From Manis javanica (Eukaryota > Chordata > Mammalia > Pholidota > Manidae), in the NCBI RefSeq assembly GCF_040802235.1, contig NC_133169.1:42291034-42355033 (forward strand): DNA of 64,000 nt, written 5' to 3'. The notes beneath the pieces were generated by a model. It worked only from the letters and a program-made list of their open reading frames with translations, ran no database searches and was not told the origin of the DNA. This document shows positions 1 to 11,469 of this stretch, piece by piece. Both the position numbers and the translations under genes were made by a program. How positions within the stretch are numbered: position 1 is the first letter of the stretch; each line of letters starts with the position of its first letter.

Positions 1-234
1 ATTATTATTTTTTTTTGCGAGTGCTTTTTGGAAGTCTTAAAGGGACAGGAACCCCAAAACCAGAAGAAAGCGTCCCAGAACACTTAGTCCAGCAACAGGG
101 AATCTGAGGATCTCCGGGCATTCTAACTCCCTGGGCAGCAGGGAGCACGGAGGCCTCTCACAGAGATAAATAGCCTCCCAGCCGCTACCCCTCCAAGGCA
201 GCTCCACCATATAGGAGCAGTAGCCCTAGGCAAG

Positions 235-962
235 GGCTACTTGATGGAATAGAAACCAGAGAACAGGAAGGCATAGAAGCTGACATAGAGAGAGATAAAA
301 TTATCTCCAGGAATGAAACAATATTAAAAGAACTATGTGAATAATCCAAAAGGAACAATATCAATATTATAGGGGTACCAGAAGAAGAAGAGAGAGAAAA
401 AGGGATAGAAAGTGTCTTTGAAGAAATAATTGCTGAAGACTTCCCCAAACTGGGGGATGAAATAATTGAACAGACCATGGAAATACACAGAAATCCCAAC
501 AGAAAGGACCCAAGGAGGACAACACAAAGACACATAATAATTAAAATGGCAAAGATCAAGGACAAGGAAAGAGTTTTAAAGGCAGCTAGAGAGGAAAAGG
601 TCACCTATAGAGGAAAACCATCAGGCTATCATCAGACTTCTTGACAGAAACATTACAGACCTGAAGAGAATGGCATGATATATTTAATGCAATGAAATAG
701 AAGGGCCTTGAACCAAGGATACTGTATCCAGCAGGATTATCATTTAAATATGATGGAGGGATTAAACAATTCCAGACAAGTAAAAGTTGAGGGAATTTGC
801 CTCCCACAAACCACCTCTACAGGGTATTTTAGAGGGACTGTTCCAGAAAGGAGTACCCCTAAAACTAAACAGATGTCACCAAAGAAAATAAAATCACAGC
901 AAAGAAAGCAGACCAACCAAATACTAACTAAAGGCAAAAAAATAAAATCAACTACCCACTAA
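235..962 (+). pseudogene. L1 ORF1 remnant
   Basis: Degenerate ORF1 (the RNA-binding chaperone of LINE-1). The plus strand keeps the ORF1-like stretch that precedes and covers the RRM/C-terminal region: an acidic lysine/glutamate-rich segment near 370-480, a block around 525-600 and the region near 700-760 that in L1 encodes the end of the C-terminal domain. Stops break it (for example TAG/TGA near 345 and 645), and the N-terminal coiled coil is largely missing. The longer open frames on the opposite strand are shadows of this A-rich sequence. Confidence 0.7.
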
Positions 963-1134
963 AAGCAGTTAAAGGAAACACTAAAGAACACAGAATAAAA
1001 CAACCAACATATAAAGAATGGAGGAGGAGGAATAAGAAGGGAGAGAAGAAAAGAATCTCCAGACAGTGTATATAACAACTCAATAAGCAAGCTAAGTTAG
1101 GCAGTAAGATACTAAAGAGGTTAACCTTGAACCT

Positions 1135-4100
1135 TTGGTAAACACGAATCTAAAGCCTGCAATGGCAATAAGTACATATCTTTCAATAGTCACCCTAAAT
1201 GTAAATGGACTGAATGCACCAATCAAAAGACACAGAGCAACAGAATGGATAAAAAAGCAACACCCATCTATATGCTGCTTACAAAAAACTCACCTCAAAC
1301 CCAAAGACATGCACAGACTAAAAGTCAAGGGATGGAAAAACATATTTCAGGCAAACAACAGAGAGAAGAAAGCAGGGGTCACAGTACTAATATCAGACAA
1401 AATAGACTTCAAAACAAAGAAACTAACAAGAGATAAAGAAGGATATTACATAATGATAAAGGGCACAGTCCAACAAGAGGATATAACTATTCTAAATATA
1501 TATGTACCCAACACAGGAGCCCCAGAATATGTGAAACAAATACCAACAGAACTGAAGGGGGAAATAGACTGCAATGCATTCATTTTAGGAAACTTCAACA
1601 TGCCACTCACCCAACAGTATAGATCCACCGGGCAGAAAATAAGTAAGGACACGGAGGCACTGAACAACACAGTAGAACAGATGGACCTAATAGACATCTA
1701 TAGAACTCTACATCCAAAAGCAACAGCAAATACATTCTTCTCAAGTGCACATGTAACATTGTCCAGAATAGATGACATACTAGCTCACAGAAAGAGCCTC
1801 AGTAAATTCCAAAATATTGAAATTCTACCAACCAACTTTTCAGACCACAAAGGTATAAAACTAGAAATAAATTCTACAAAGAAAACAAAAAGGCTCACAA
1901 ACACATGGAGGCTTAACAGCATGCTCCTAAATAATCAATGGATCAAAGAACAAATTAAAATAGAGATCAAAGAATATATGGAAACAAATGACAACAACAA
2001 CACAAAGCCCCAACTTCTGTGGGACGCAGTGAAAGCAGTCTTAAGAGGAAAGTATATAGCGATCCAGGCACACTTAAAGAAGGAAGAATAATTCCAAATG
2101 AATAGTCTAACATCACAATTATCGAAACTGGAAAAAGAAGAACAAATGAGGCCTAAAGTCAGCAGAAGGAGGGACATAATAAAGATCAGAGAAGAAATAA
2201 ACAAAATTTAGAAGAGTAAAATAATAGAAAAAAATCAATGAAACCGAGAGCTGGTCCTTTGTGGAAATAAACAAAATAAATAAGCCTTTAGCCAAACTTA
2301 GTAAGAGAAAAAAAGAATCAACACAAATCAACAGAATCAGAAATGAGAATGGAAAAATCACGACAGACTCCACAGAAATACAAAGAATTATTAAAGACTA
2401 CTATGAAAACCTATATGCCAACAAGTTGGAAAACCTAGAAGAAATGGACAACTTCCTAGAAAAATGCAACCTCCCAAGACTCACCAAGGAAGAAACACAA
2501 AAGTTAAACAAACCAATTACGAGCAAAGTAATTGAAACGGTAATCAAAAAACTACACAAGAACAAAACCCCCGGGCTGGACGGCTTTACCTCGGAATTTT
2601 ATCAGACAGACAGAGAAGACATAATACCCATTCTCCTTAAAGTGTTCCAAAAAATAGAAGAGGAGGGAATACTTCCAAACTCATTCTATGAAGCCAACAT
2701 CACCCTAATACCAAAACCAGGCAAAGACCCCACCAAAAAAGAAAATTACAGACCAATATCCCTGCTCAATGTAGATGCAAAAATACTCAATAAAATATTA
2801 GCAAACAGAATTCAAAAATATATCAGAAGGATCATACACTATGACCAAGTGGGATTCATCCCAGGGATGCAAAGATGGTACAACATTCGAAAATCCAACA
2901 TCATCCACCACATCAACAATAAGAAGGACAAAAACCAATGATCATCTGCATAGATGCTGAAAAAACATTGAACAAAATTCAACATCCATTCATGATAAAA
3001 ACTCTCAGCAAAATGGGAATAGAGGGCAAGTACCTCAACATAATAAAAGCCATATATGATAAACCAACAGCCAACATCGTACTGAACAGCGAGAAGCTGA
3101 AATCTTTTCCTCTGAGATCTGGATCAAGACAGGGATGCCCACACTCCCCACTGTTATTTAACATAGTAATGGAGCTCCTAGCCAAGGCAATTAGACAAAA
3201 CAAAGAAATGTAAGGAATCCAGATTGGCAAAGAAGCAGTTAAACTTTGACTATTTGCAAATGACATGATATTGTACATAAAAAACCCTAAAGACTCCACT
3301 CCAAAACTACTAGAACTGATATCGGAATACAGTAAAGTTGCAGGGCACAAAATTAACACACAGAAATCTGTGGCTTTCTTATACACTAACAATGAGTCAA
3401 TAGAAAGAGAAATCAGGAAAATAATTCCATTCACAATTACATCAAAAAGAATAAAATACCTAGGAATAAATCTAACCAAAGAAGTGAAAGACCTATACCC
3501 TGAAAACTATAAGACACTCTTAGGAGAAATTAAAGAGGACACTAACAAATGGAAACTCATCCCATGCTCTTGGCTAGGAATAATTAATATTGTCAAAATG
3601 GCCATCCTGCCCTAAGCAATATACAGAGTTGATGCAATCCCAATCAAATTGCCAACAACATTCTTCAACGAACTGGAACAAATAGTTCAAAAGTTCATAT
3701 GGAATCACCAAAGACCCCGAATAGCCAAAGCAATCCTGAGAAAGAAGAATAAAGTAGGGGGGATCTCACTCCCCATCTTCAAGCTCTACTACAAAGCCAT
3801 AGTAATCAAGAATATTTGGTACTGGCACAAGAACAGAGCCACAGACCAGTGGAACAGATTAGAGACTCCGAACATTAACCCAGACATATATGGTCAATTA
3901 ATATTCGATAAAGGAGCCATGTACATACAGTGGGGAAAGGAAAGTCTCTTCAACTGATGGTGCTGGCAAAGCTGGACAGCTACATGTAAGATAATGAAAC
4001 TGGATCACTGTCTAACCCCATACACAAAAGTAAATTCAAAATGGATCAAAGCCTGAAGGTAAGTCATGAAATCATAAAACTCTTAGAAAAAAAATAGGCA

Positions 4101-4462
4101 AAAAAAATCTCTTGGACATAAACATGAGTGACTTCTTCATGAATATATCTCCCCAGGCAAGGAAAACAAAAGCAAAAATGAACAAGTGGGACTATATCAA
4201 GCTGAAAAGCTTCTGTACAGCAAAGGACACCATCAATAGAACAAAAAGGTACCCTACACTATGGGAGAATATATGCGTAAACGACGGATCCGCTAAAGGC
4301 TTGACATCCAAAATATTTAAAGAGCTCATGCACCTCAACAAACAAAAAGCAAATAATCCAATTAAAAAATGGGCAGAGGAACTGAACAGACAGTTCTCCA
4401 AAGAAGAAATTCATATGGCCAACAGGCACATGAAAAGATGCTCCACATTGCTAGTTATCAGA
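1135..4462 (+). pseudogene. L1 ORF2 pseudogene (endonuclease / reverse transcriptase)
   Basis: ORF2 is the L1 endonuclease plus reverse transcriptase. The first open block (1135-2091, 318 codons) is the apurinic endonuclease domain, starting with the usual LSIVTLNVNGLN motif. Two active-site positions are altered: the QETHL glutamate is lysine (QKTHL), and the GDFN aspartate is asparagine (GNFN). A stop follows at 2089. Reverse transcriptase pieces are at 2261-2941 and 2938-3213, then 3265-3615 and 3649-3957, separated by stops or frameshifts. The FADD catalytic box near 3255 reads FAND. The C-terminal block runs from 4112 until the element breaks off at about 4462. It cannot be active. Confidence 0.93.
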
Positions 4463-5266
4463 GCCAGGAGAGAGGGGGGGCTCAGGCACTGGTTTCAGAT
4501 AAGCAATGGCTCCTGTCAGGGGAAAGGTGGACACAACCATGAGATGGGGAAGGCAGGTGGAGAGAGCTTGTGACCTGCCTTGTGCAGACTGGATCCTTAG
4601 CACTGTACTGAAAATATAGATGTATGAGAAAACAGTGGCAAGTAAACAAAAAAAGCCCATAAAATATCCCAATGGCCACACTGACATTAATAGTGATATG
4701 ATCTTTAGAGCAAGAAATCCTTAGTAATGTGGGACTCTTCTGGAACCACAGAAAGATAAAGAGAAAGTGCCAGTCGCATATAGACCTCCAAAGAATCCTC
4801 CAAGGACCCAGGAGGCAGCTGCCAACTTCCCACATGCCGTCTTGTTCATGACGAGCTCATAGTGCAGGGGGTGGCAGCTGGCCACATAGCGGTCACAGGA
4901 CATGGCAGCAAGGATGAACACCTCAGACCCCACAAAGTGTATCACCAGTAAGACCTGCAATACACCTCTTGGGAAAGAAATACAGGTGTTGTGGGACAGA
5001 GAGTTGAGAATGGATTTTGGAACAATGATGGAAATAAGGCAGAGGTCAAAGAAGGACAAATTCTTCAGGAAGAAGTACATTGGGGTGTGAGGACACTGGT
5101 CCACGGTCACAAGTACAATAATGAGAATGTTTCCCAACAGTGTTGTCAAGTAAATCAGTAAAAAAAGAAAGGCATGTAGAACTTGGAGCTCTCTGGTGTC
5201 AGGGAATCCCCCCAGGAGGAATCCCGTCACTGCTGTGAGGTTGGCCAATGTCCTTGCCTCTACCAT
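4463..5266 (-). pseudogene. Olfactory receptor pseudogene, OR14-like (left inverted-repeat copy)
   Basis: Class II OR fragment. Reading from 5266 on the minus strand: N-terminus with an N-L-T glycosylation site, TM1 with GN, the PMYFF block, and MSCDRYVASCHPLHY (altered from the usual MSYDRYVAICHPLHY). A 22-nt deletion near 4727 removes the conserved QFFCDVP segment and shifts the frame to a stop. A one-base insertion near 4650 shifts it again. The coding sequence ends abruptly in extracellular loop 3, just after KPVPEP, where it meets L1 at 4462/4463. TM7 and the NPxxY motif are therefore missing. The OR14-type start codon is mutated (ATG to TTG); the only upstream ATG is at 5266. The inverted copy at 46521-47332 keeps TM7. 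Confidence 0.93.
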
Positions 5267-6539
5267 GCCTCCTGTGGGGTAAAGAAATTTAATAATATTA
5301 ACAGGCTTCCCTAAAGCTCTAATTTTTGAGGACTACACATTTCTTACAGTTCTTCAAGACATTGTCTGAAATCTGCACTTTATCAGTTTGAAGAGTGTGG
5401 GCTGGCTTTAAAGTGAGACCACATCATATACACGTGCTTTCTTTTGTTGAGAAAAGGTGGTGATGTTATCTCCTTTTTAACAGCATATATACATCTAGAA
5501 AGCTTAATTGAATAGAAAAATTATAATGGAGTTGATTCATACTATGCATTACTAACTGGCAAATGTTTCATTGTTGCTAAATTAATTGAATTAAAAGTAA
5601 CTTATATATCAGTTTTATATTGTAGAACATTTGCTTTTTAAGTTGTTTCTACTGCAAATATATAGGGTTTATCTGTAAGCAACACAAATTTGAGAATGCA
5701 GCAATGATAAGTGGAGATTATTCGTACAAAGTTCAATGTAATAAACACTATGACAAGAAAATGACCCAGTAACAGATAATATATTAATTGAATTAATCTC
5801 CTATTTCATGCTATAAAGAGAAAAAGAGAAAAATGTAAAGAAAATGAAGAGAATGGATAAATCATATGGCAGAGTTGGAAATGCAGCTGTAGTAAGAAAT
5901 GAAAAATAGAGTAAAAGCGTTAGCAGAAGGTAGACAGGACTACCTCTTTTCACAATCTGCTCACCCTATTTCTTATCTTTTCAAGTAAGGAGAATGTATC
6001 TTAAGAGAATAAATCTTCATTGTAAATGAAAGGAGCTATTATTTCTACATAAAATTAAGTGTCAAATTCATATTTCAAGGAGGATGAAGATATCATTTTC
6101 TGAGAAAAGACAAAATACAGACTGTAACCTGAAAAAAAGGAAAAAAAATACCAGAAATTTTGAAAAAGGTAGTAACAATTAGAATGTTACCACTCACCAA
6201 TATTCTTAGACAACTTTTGAAATATCTAAAAGAGATTGTTTGTTGATTACAAATAGAGAATGTGCACATTTTTGCAAAACCTATGAGCTTGCCAAATTTC
6301 TTAGAGACAAAATTAAATAGATTTTCTAGCACCACCTTTATTTCAGATGTGCTCAGTGTTGTTTTCCCCACAGAGCTGATTTTCAGCTTATTGAATGCTT
6401 TTAATTAAATATTAAAACCATCAGGGCAAAACCTCCTTAAATTGTTGTTAAAAATTATCTTTTCATTACTTACCTTTTGATTAATTTCTCATGGATCAAT
6501 TTAGGTGTGTCTCTAAATCACAAAAAACATAAAATCCAA
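5267..6539. other. 5' flank of the left OR pseudogene, no gene seen
   Basis: AT-rich non-coding DNA upstream of the minus-strand OR. I recognise no gene or repeat in it. Its counterpart has been deleted from the right inverted arm, so it cannot be checked against that copy. Confidence 0.6.
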
Positions 6540-8625
6540 AATGTTTTAGCTTATTATTATTCACCTAAATATTTCCAGTATTTTCGGGAAGCTAATCCAG
6601 AAATGAGAGCAAGCATGAAAAGCAACTTTAGGATAAGAATATTCAGTATTTGGTTCTAAAATGAACCTCCAATGCTTGTAATGACCTGTTGAGGTGAGAA
6701 AGCCCGCCTTGGCTGGATCTTAGGCTTTGCTTCCTCTAGGAGTCATCTGCTTTCTGGGAGATAAAAAGACAATGGCAGTGAATAGTGCCATGTCTGAAAA
6801 TATTTTTTCAACTTGATCAATTTCCTGAAATCCTTTCCATAGTGTTGCAAAGCTCCATTTAAAGGAAATCGGGTCATGGTGAGTGAGGTTCTCAGGGGAG
6901 GTATTAAAGCATCTCTGGGGGGGTGAACTTGATCGTCTAAAGCCACAGGGCGCCCGCGCCATGACTCCTGGCTCACCTCAGGACCCCGCACTGTTCCCCT
7001 TCTCAGGGCAGGACATGTGGGAAGCCCTACAGGTCTCATCAAGTCAGAAAAACACCAGCGTCACTGCATTTCATTATCTGTTCTGTTTAAATCTAGAAGA
7101 ACTAATTTTTCACAATTCTAAAGTCTCTGAGATGTTGAAGTTCTTTTTCCTAGGACCCATCTATTTATTTACCTAAATGCAGCTGTCAGAGAAACCAAGA
7201 AGAGGGAGGGGAAATAAAGAATTGTCATTGAACGTGTCAGGGCCCTGATACCTATTTTTATCATAAACCCTGATTGGCAATATTGAATATACTAGAAAGT
7301 TGGTCTCAGCCTAGAAAACTGCACCCATTTTCCCTGTTGGACAACATTAAAATATATGGCTTTCTCATTAGATTGCCAATGCATAGCCAAGACACTACAG
7401 ATTAGGGCCCATTTGCTTCATTATTCAGAAAGTAGCTTTGGTATTGCTGCCAATCTACATGAAGAAAAGTATAAAAGAGTATTTCATTGCCTTCTATAAA
7501 TTTAAATTTCATTCATATAAACTGACTCCAGGGAGAAGAATAAGCAGATCCTACAGCCTGAGCGTAACAATGTCCTGCCTCAGGGGAGACGGCTTAGCAA
7601 GGACAGTGGGAAGTCCTCTAAATATGAAGAGACTTAATTTTGAAGAGACTGACTGCTTTCCTTGCTTTATCAATTCCATCAAAATAAGACCTGTGTTTCA
7701 ATCTTTTTGGATATTAATATACACTCTTCATATGGTTTTTAAAGTCTTAAGTGAATTCATAAATACTATCCACAGATGATGGTCATAGTTATAATTTAGA
7801 GAAGATAAGGAAGGGATGCATCAAAAAGCCTCAATACTGGGTGCCTGATTTAAACATGCTTACATTAAACATGTAATTTTCCCTTTGGTCTCTCCCATTG
7901 AGTAGCACGCTGAATGCTGTTAAAAATTTTTCTGTATCTGTTGTTGGCAGCTCTATTTTATAGTAATCAAGTCATTTTGTCATAAGAAAGAGCATCTTCA
8001 CCATTTTGTATCTTCTCAAGCATCAAGCAGTTTTTTATCTATTCATTCAAGTCTGCTTTTGCAATTTGCCCAGAGGTAATTGTTTTTAAAATAGCCCAAT
8101 ATATTATTCATAAACTGACTTTCCAGCATTTTATATTCTGTGTCCTTTTGGTTAAGCATATTTTTACATATGAAAGCACATTAGAATGATAAGGATAGAC
8201 GGTGTTGAAATAAATTTTTGGCCCCAAATGGAGCCACTTCTGCATGGGGTTTCAAGTCAGCAAAGTGAAGTTTCATGTTAGTATAAATGTTCTTCTTGAC
8301 CAGGAACACACTATATCCAGTCCACCGATATCCACATGCCAGGTCCTCTCTGCGCTCTACGTCCCTTGACATTTTAAAATGACGCCAGATACGAATCCTC
8401 AGCCGATCATGCCCTACTCCCCTTCCAAGGCTCTATAACACTTGCTTTTACCCAAAATCCCTTGGGAGGTGCTCCACTGCTTGCGAGCACTGCGCTCCCT
8501 CAGACAACGGACCGCTTCCCTCGGATAAGGACATCAAACTAGTTACTAAATTGCTTTAGTTTGACAAGGGCACTGACAGGTAACTAAATAGACTGGTTGA
8601 AAAGTGGAATAGACAGTAACAGCCA

Positions 8626-8637
8626 CCTCACTGGACT
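8626..8637. repeat. Target-site duplication, left copy (SEPT7 retrocopy)
   Basis: CCTCACTGGACT, repeated exactly at 11113-11124. A single copy at 44422-44433 (as the complement) marks the empty site in the right arm. Confidence 0.95.
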
Positions 8638-11112
8638 TTTTTTTTTTACATCACAACATTGTTCATGTGAATTTTTTACATTACAAACAAAAAAATACAG
8701 AAATGTGTATATGAATACAGCTAAATGCAGAATGGTGACTCTTTTTTTCCCCTTTCAAGAGGTCATGATTCCCAATTCTAATAAAATAAAGAGACTGCAC
8801 ATAGGTAGGAATAGGTTGGTGGTTAGCTTCACAATTTTACCTAGAAATGAACTATAAATGCATTTCCCCCTGCTACTTACCATAAAGTGTAAAAACGGAA
8901 TTAAAGGAAAGTTCTCTTTGTTTCATAACATAAAAAAGATGCTATATTCTATTTTATCAGGACCAATATATGGAAAATACCTAAATTAAATGTTATTATG
9001 AAAGTGAAGCTGTAATGAGATTCCGAATAAAGAGGGTACTAAATGAGAATGTATATTTAAAGAATCCAAAACAAACACACAAACAAAATATTGTTATAAA
9101 AAAGCTCTAGGTGCATTTTAAGCATATAGGGTCTTTTTCCATGTGTATTTTTAAACAATGGAAGTGTCAAAAAATAGGGTCAACTGTGTTAGACTAAATT
9201 ACATTATTGTATATCCTGCATCGAATGGAACCTTTGTATTTTATTTATTATAGAGAAGCATAGTTTGCATCATAATATGGCAATTTATCCTCAATGAAAA
9301 CCTTTCAGAGTCCTTTTATTTTGGAATATCCTGTAAACAATCAAACCACCAGAACATGATTGTACAACAGTACAATGTTTTTTTGCATTAAATTGAAGAC
9401 ATCTGTTTAATAAAAAAGAAAAGAGAATGTAGGAAAGGTACTTAGAGCTGTTAGTTTCTAAGTACACAACACCCTAGACAATTCAAGGCATCTTAATCTC
9501 CATCAAGAACAAAGAATAATAATTTTGTCATGCTGTTAAATCCATCATTAAGGATTAAACTGGTGCAGATTGGTCAAACGGATCCAGCAAACACCGATGT
9601 CCAAGCTGGAATACTGGCAGCTAATAGGTAAGTGGTGGTCAATTGCGGATTTAAAAGGTCTTCCCCTTCTTCTTGTTCTTTCCAAGGTCCTTGAAGAGTT
9701 CTGTTGTTCTAAAATACGTTGTTGGGCTTCCCAGTTTGCTTTCTCATCTTCAAACTGACGACGTTTTTCCTCCAATTTGTTGTGCTGGGCTTCCAGATGC
9801 TTTTTCATTTGCTCATGGCGCCTTTGGAACTCAGGTTCAGAGTCCAGTTCTTGAACTTTTTCTTTGACCTTCATCTCAAACGCCTGCTCCATCTGCATCT
9901 CCATTTTCTTCATCTTCGCTACGTGCTCCCTTCTTTCTTCTTCCATTTGTGCAAGTGGGCTCTTGGTGAGCTGCCCTTCATTCTTGCTATTATCAGCTCC
10001 ATTATAAGTCACAGTTGCCAGTTTTCTGCTCCGGTAGTTTTCATAGTGTACATTTTTAGTGACATCTTTCAAGTCCTGCAAGCGTGTTCTTATCAACATA
10101 CTTCTTAGAATTGTAAAATCACAGTGTTCCCCATTTTATAATTCATCAACATGCAGTCATCCTCTGATCCATTTGCTATTAAATTCAATGATAGTATTAC
10201 TACCTACCACAGCAAGAGGGTTACGGTCCTTTATCTTTTTAACAAGCTTATTTTCTTCTTCATCACCTGTCTCTAGAAACTCATATATTTTAATTTTACG
10301 TCCTTGGATTTCTTTCATTATCTGTTTTTTAAACTGTTGACATTCCTCTGGTGTGAGTGGGTCTGCTTTGGCAATAAGTGGAATGATATTCACTTTTTCA
10401 TGCAAACGCTTCAGAAACTCAATATCCAGTGGTTTAAGTCCATGTTTGAAGGAGCAATGAAGTATAAACAGCACTGCACCCTGTTATCAGGCATCTACCG
10501 TCTGTTCACTAGAGATTCTGCATTTAGGTAGTCCTCAAATTTACTATCAGCATGGTCAGTAACAGGCTGCCGGCAATTACTATTATCCACTGCATCTCCA
10601 AATCCTAGGGTATCAATTATTCGAGCAGCAACTAAACACCACCTTCTTTGATTAAAACTTTGGATTATTCCACCCGTATAGTCTTTTTTATTCTATGAGA
10701 AGGATCTGGATACTCTGGAGAATACAAATCTGTGAGGAATAATGAGTTGATTAATGTTGACTGTCCCAGTCCAGATTCACCCACAACCATTAAGTGTGAA
10801 TTCAAACCCTCTCTTCACTGATTTTCTGTATACTTGACGTGGGAGATTTGCATATCCCACCTAGCCTTCACGGTTCTTCTGTTGAGCCATGGTGCTGCTG
10901 TTGACGCTCCTCTCCTGAGCAGCTGTGGATCTCGACACCCACCCCCTTCACAACCAGCCCAGGCGCCACACAGCCCACCGCTTCTCCAAGGCCGCTGGCC
11001 CTGATTCCATGGTGCAGCCGCCCCACTCAAGCAGACGGCAGCGGGCGGACCCCACTGCGGGCTCTTGCCTCACTCCCGCCCCTCGCTCTGCCCCCCGCCC
11101 CCGCAGAAGGGG
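8638..11112 (-). pseudogene. SEPT7P: SEPT7 processed pseudogene (retrocopy)
   Basis: Intronless copy of septin 7 mRNA on the minus strand. It has a poly-A tail (poly-T at 8637-8647), a 3' UTR of about 1 kb, a coding region from the ancestral stop at 9651 to the ATG at 10890, and GC-rich 5' UTR to 11112. The GTPase P-loop is recognisable near 10755 but its lysine is changed (GESGLGQST). The C-terminal coiled coil ([16 protein letters not shown], near 9925) is well preserved. A lost base near the C-terminus and stops such as the TAG soon after the start inactivate it. A perfect 12-bp target duplication, CCTCACTGGACT, flanks it at 8626-8637 and 11113-11124. The other inverted arm shows the empty site. 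Parental SEPT7 is a cytoskeletal GTP-binding filament protein. Confidence 0.96.
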
Positions 11113-11124
11113 CCTCACTGGACT
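11113..11124. repeat. Target-site duplication, right copy (SEPT7 retrocopy)
   Basis: CCTCACTGGACT, identical to 8626-8637. After it the sequence continues in register with the right arm. Confidence 0.95.
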
Positions 11125-11469
11125 GTCCTACTGGATAAGCGTGGTGAGCAGTCTGCAGTCCCAGGGAGCAGGATTCCTCGTGGGGAAGAAAGCTGGCTCA
11201 CGTGATGTTGGTTGATTTCTTAAACACGTTTCCTCTATGCAAAAATAAAATAAGTCCAACATGGTGTTAAGATGTCATAACTGGAAAAGGACTAAAGGTC
11301 ATTTATTTTTTTCAAAAATCACTCTAATGACTGTGTTTTGTTTAAAACTTAGGAGATTTTTGCTCCCTCTCTGGCCTTTGTTCTTTTCATTGTAAAGTGA
11401 AGAGGAAAGAGTACATGAATGCTGTAGAACTTTGATATCTAATCTGGGTTTATTTCCTGTGCCCTGGTC

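Larger units (their letters stand above)
1..4462 (+). mobile_element. LINE-1 element, decayed, 3' end missing
   Basis: Non-LTR retrotransposon on the plus strand. About the first 235 bases look like L1 5' UTR, followed by ORF1 remnants (about 235-960), an inter-ORF spacer and ORF2 from 1135. ORF2 is recognised from its endonuclease, reverse transcriptase and C-terminal blocks. The element stops inside the ORF2 C-terminus at about 4462, with no 3' UTR and no poly-A tail, and runs directly into an olfactory receptor pseudogene. That is not how L1 insertions normally end, so this is a rearrangement breakpoint. Many stops and frameshifts show it is inactive. The 5' end may extend left of the window. 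Confidence 0.93.
4463..11245 (+). repeat. Left arm of an inverted segmental duplication
   Basis: Reverse complement of about 44292-47202. Matching landmarks: the OR coding block (4463-5126 against 46521-47202), the flank 6540-8637 against 44422-46520, and 11113-11245 against 44292-44433. A hand comparison of 99 bases around 7440-7538 shows 4 differences. Homology ends at 4463 (L1 junction) and at about 11245. This arm contains a 2.47-kb SEPT7 retrocopy absent from the other arm, and keeps 1414 bp (5126-6539) that the other arm has lost. Confidence 0.92.

Noticed and set aside
185-604. Minus-strand 139-codon hydrophobic, serine-rich frame
   Set aside because: Complement of the purine-rich L1 ORF1 strand; such shadows are expected.
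6720-7176. Overlapping open frames (80-99 codons) on both strands, nearly identical in the inverted copy at 45938-46340
   Set aside because: Conservation is explained by the segmental duplication itself. There is no recognisable protein, several frames overlap, and there is no sign of selection.
9719-10340. Plus-strand open frames of 93-129 codons
   Set aside because: Antisense shadows of the SEPT7 coding sequence, whose minus-strand translation is unmistakable.
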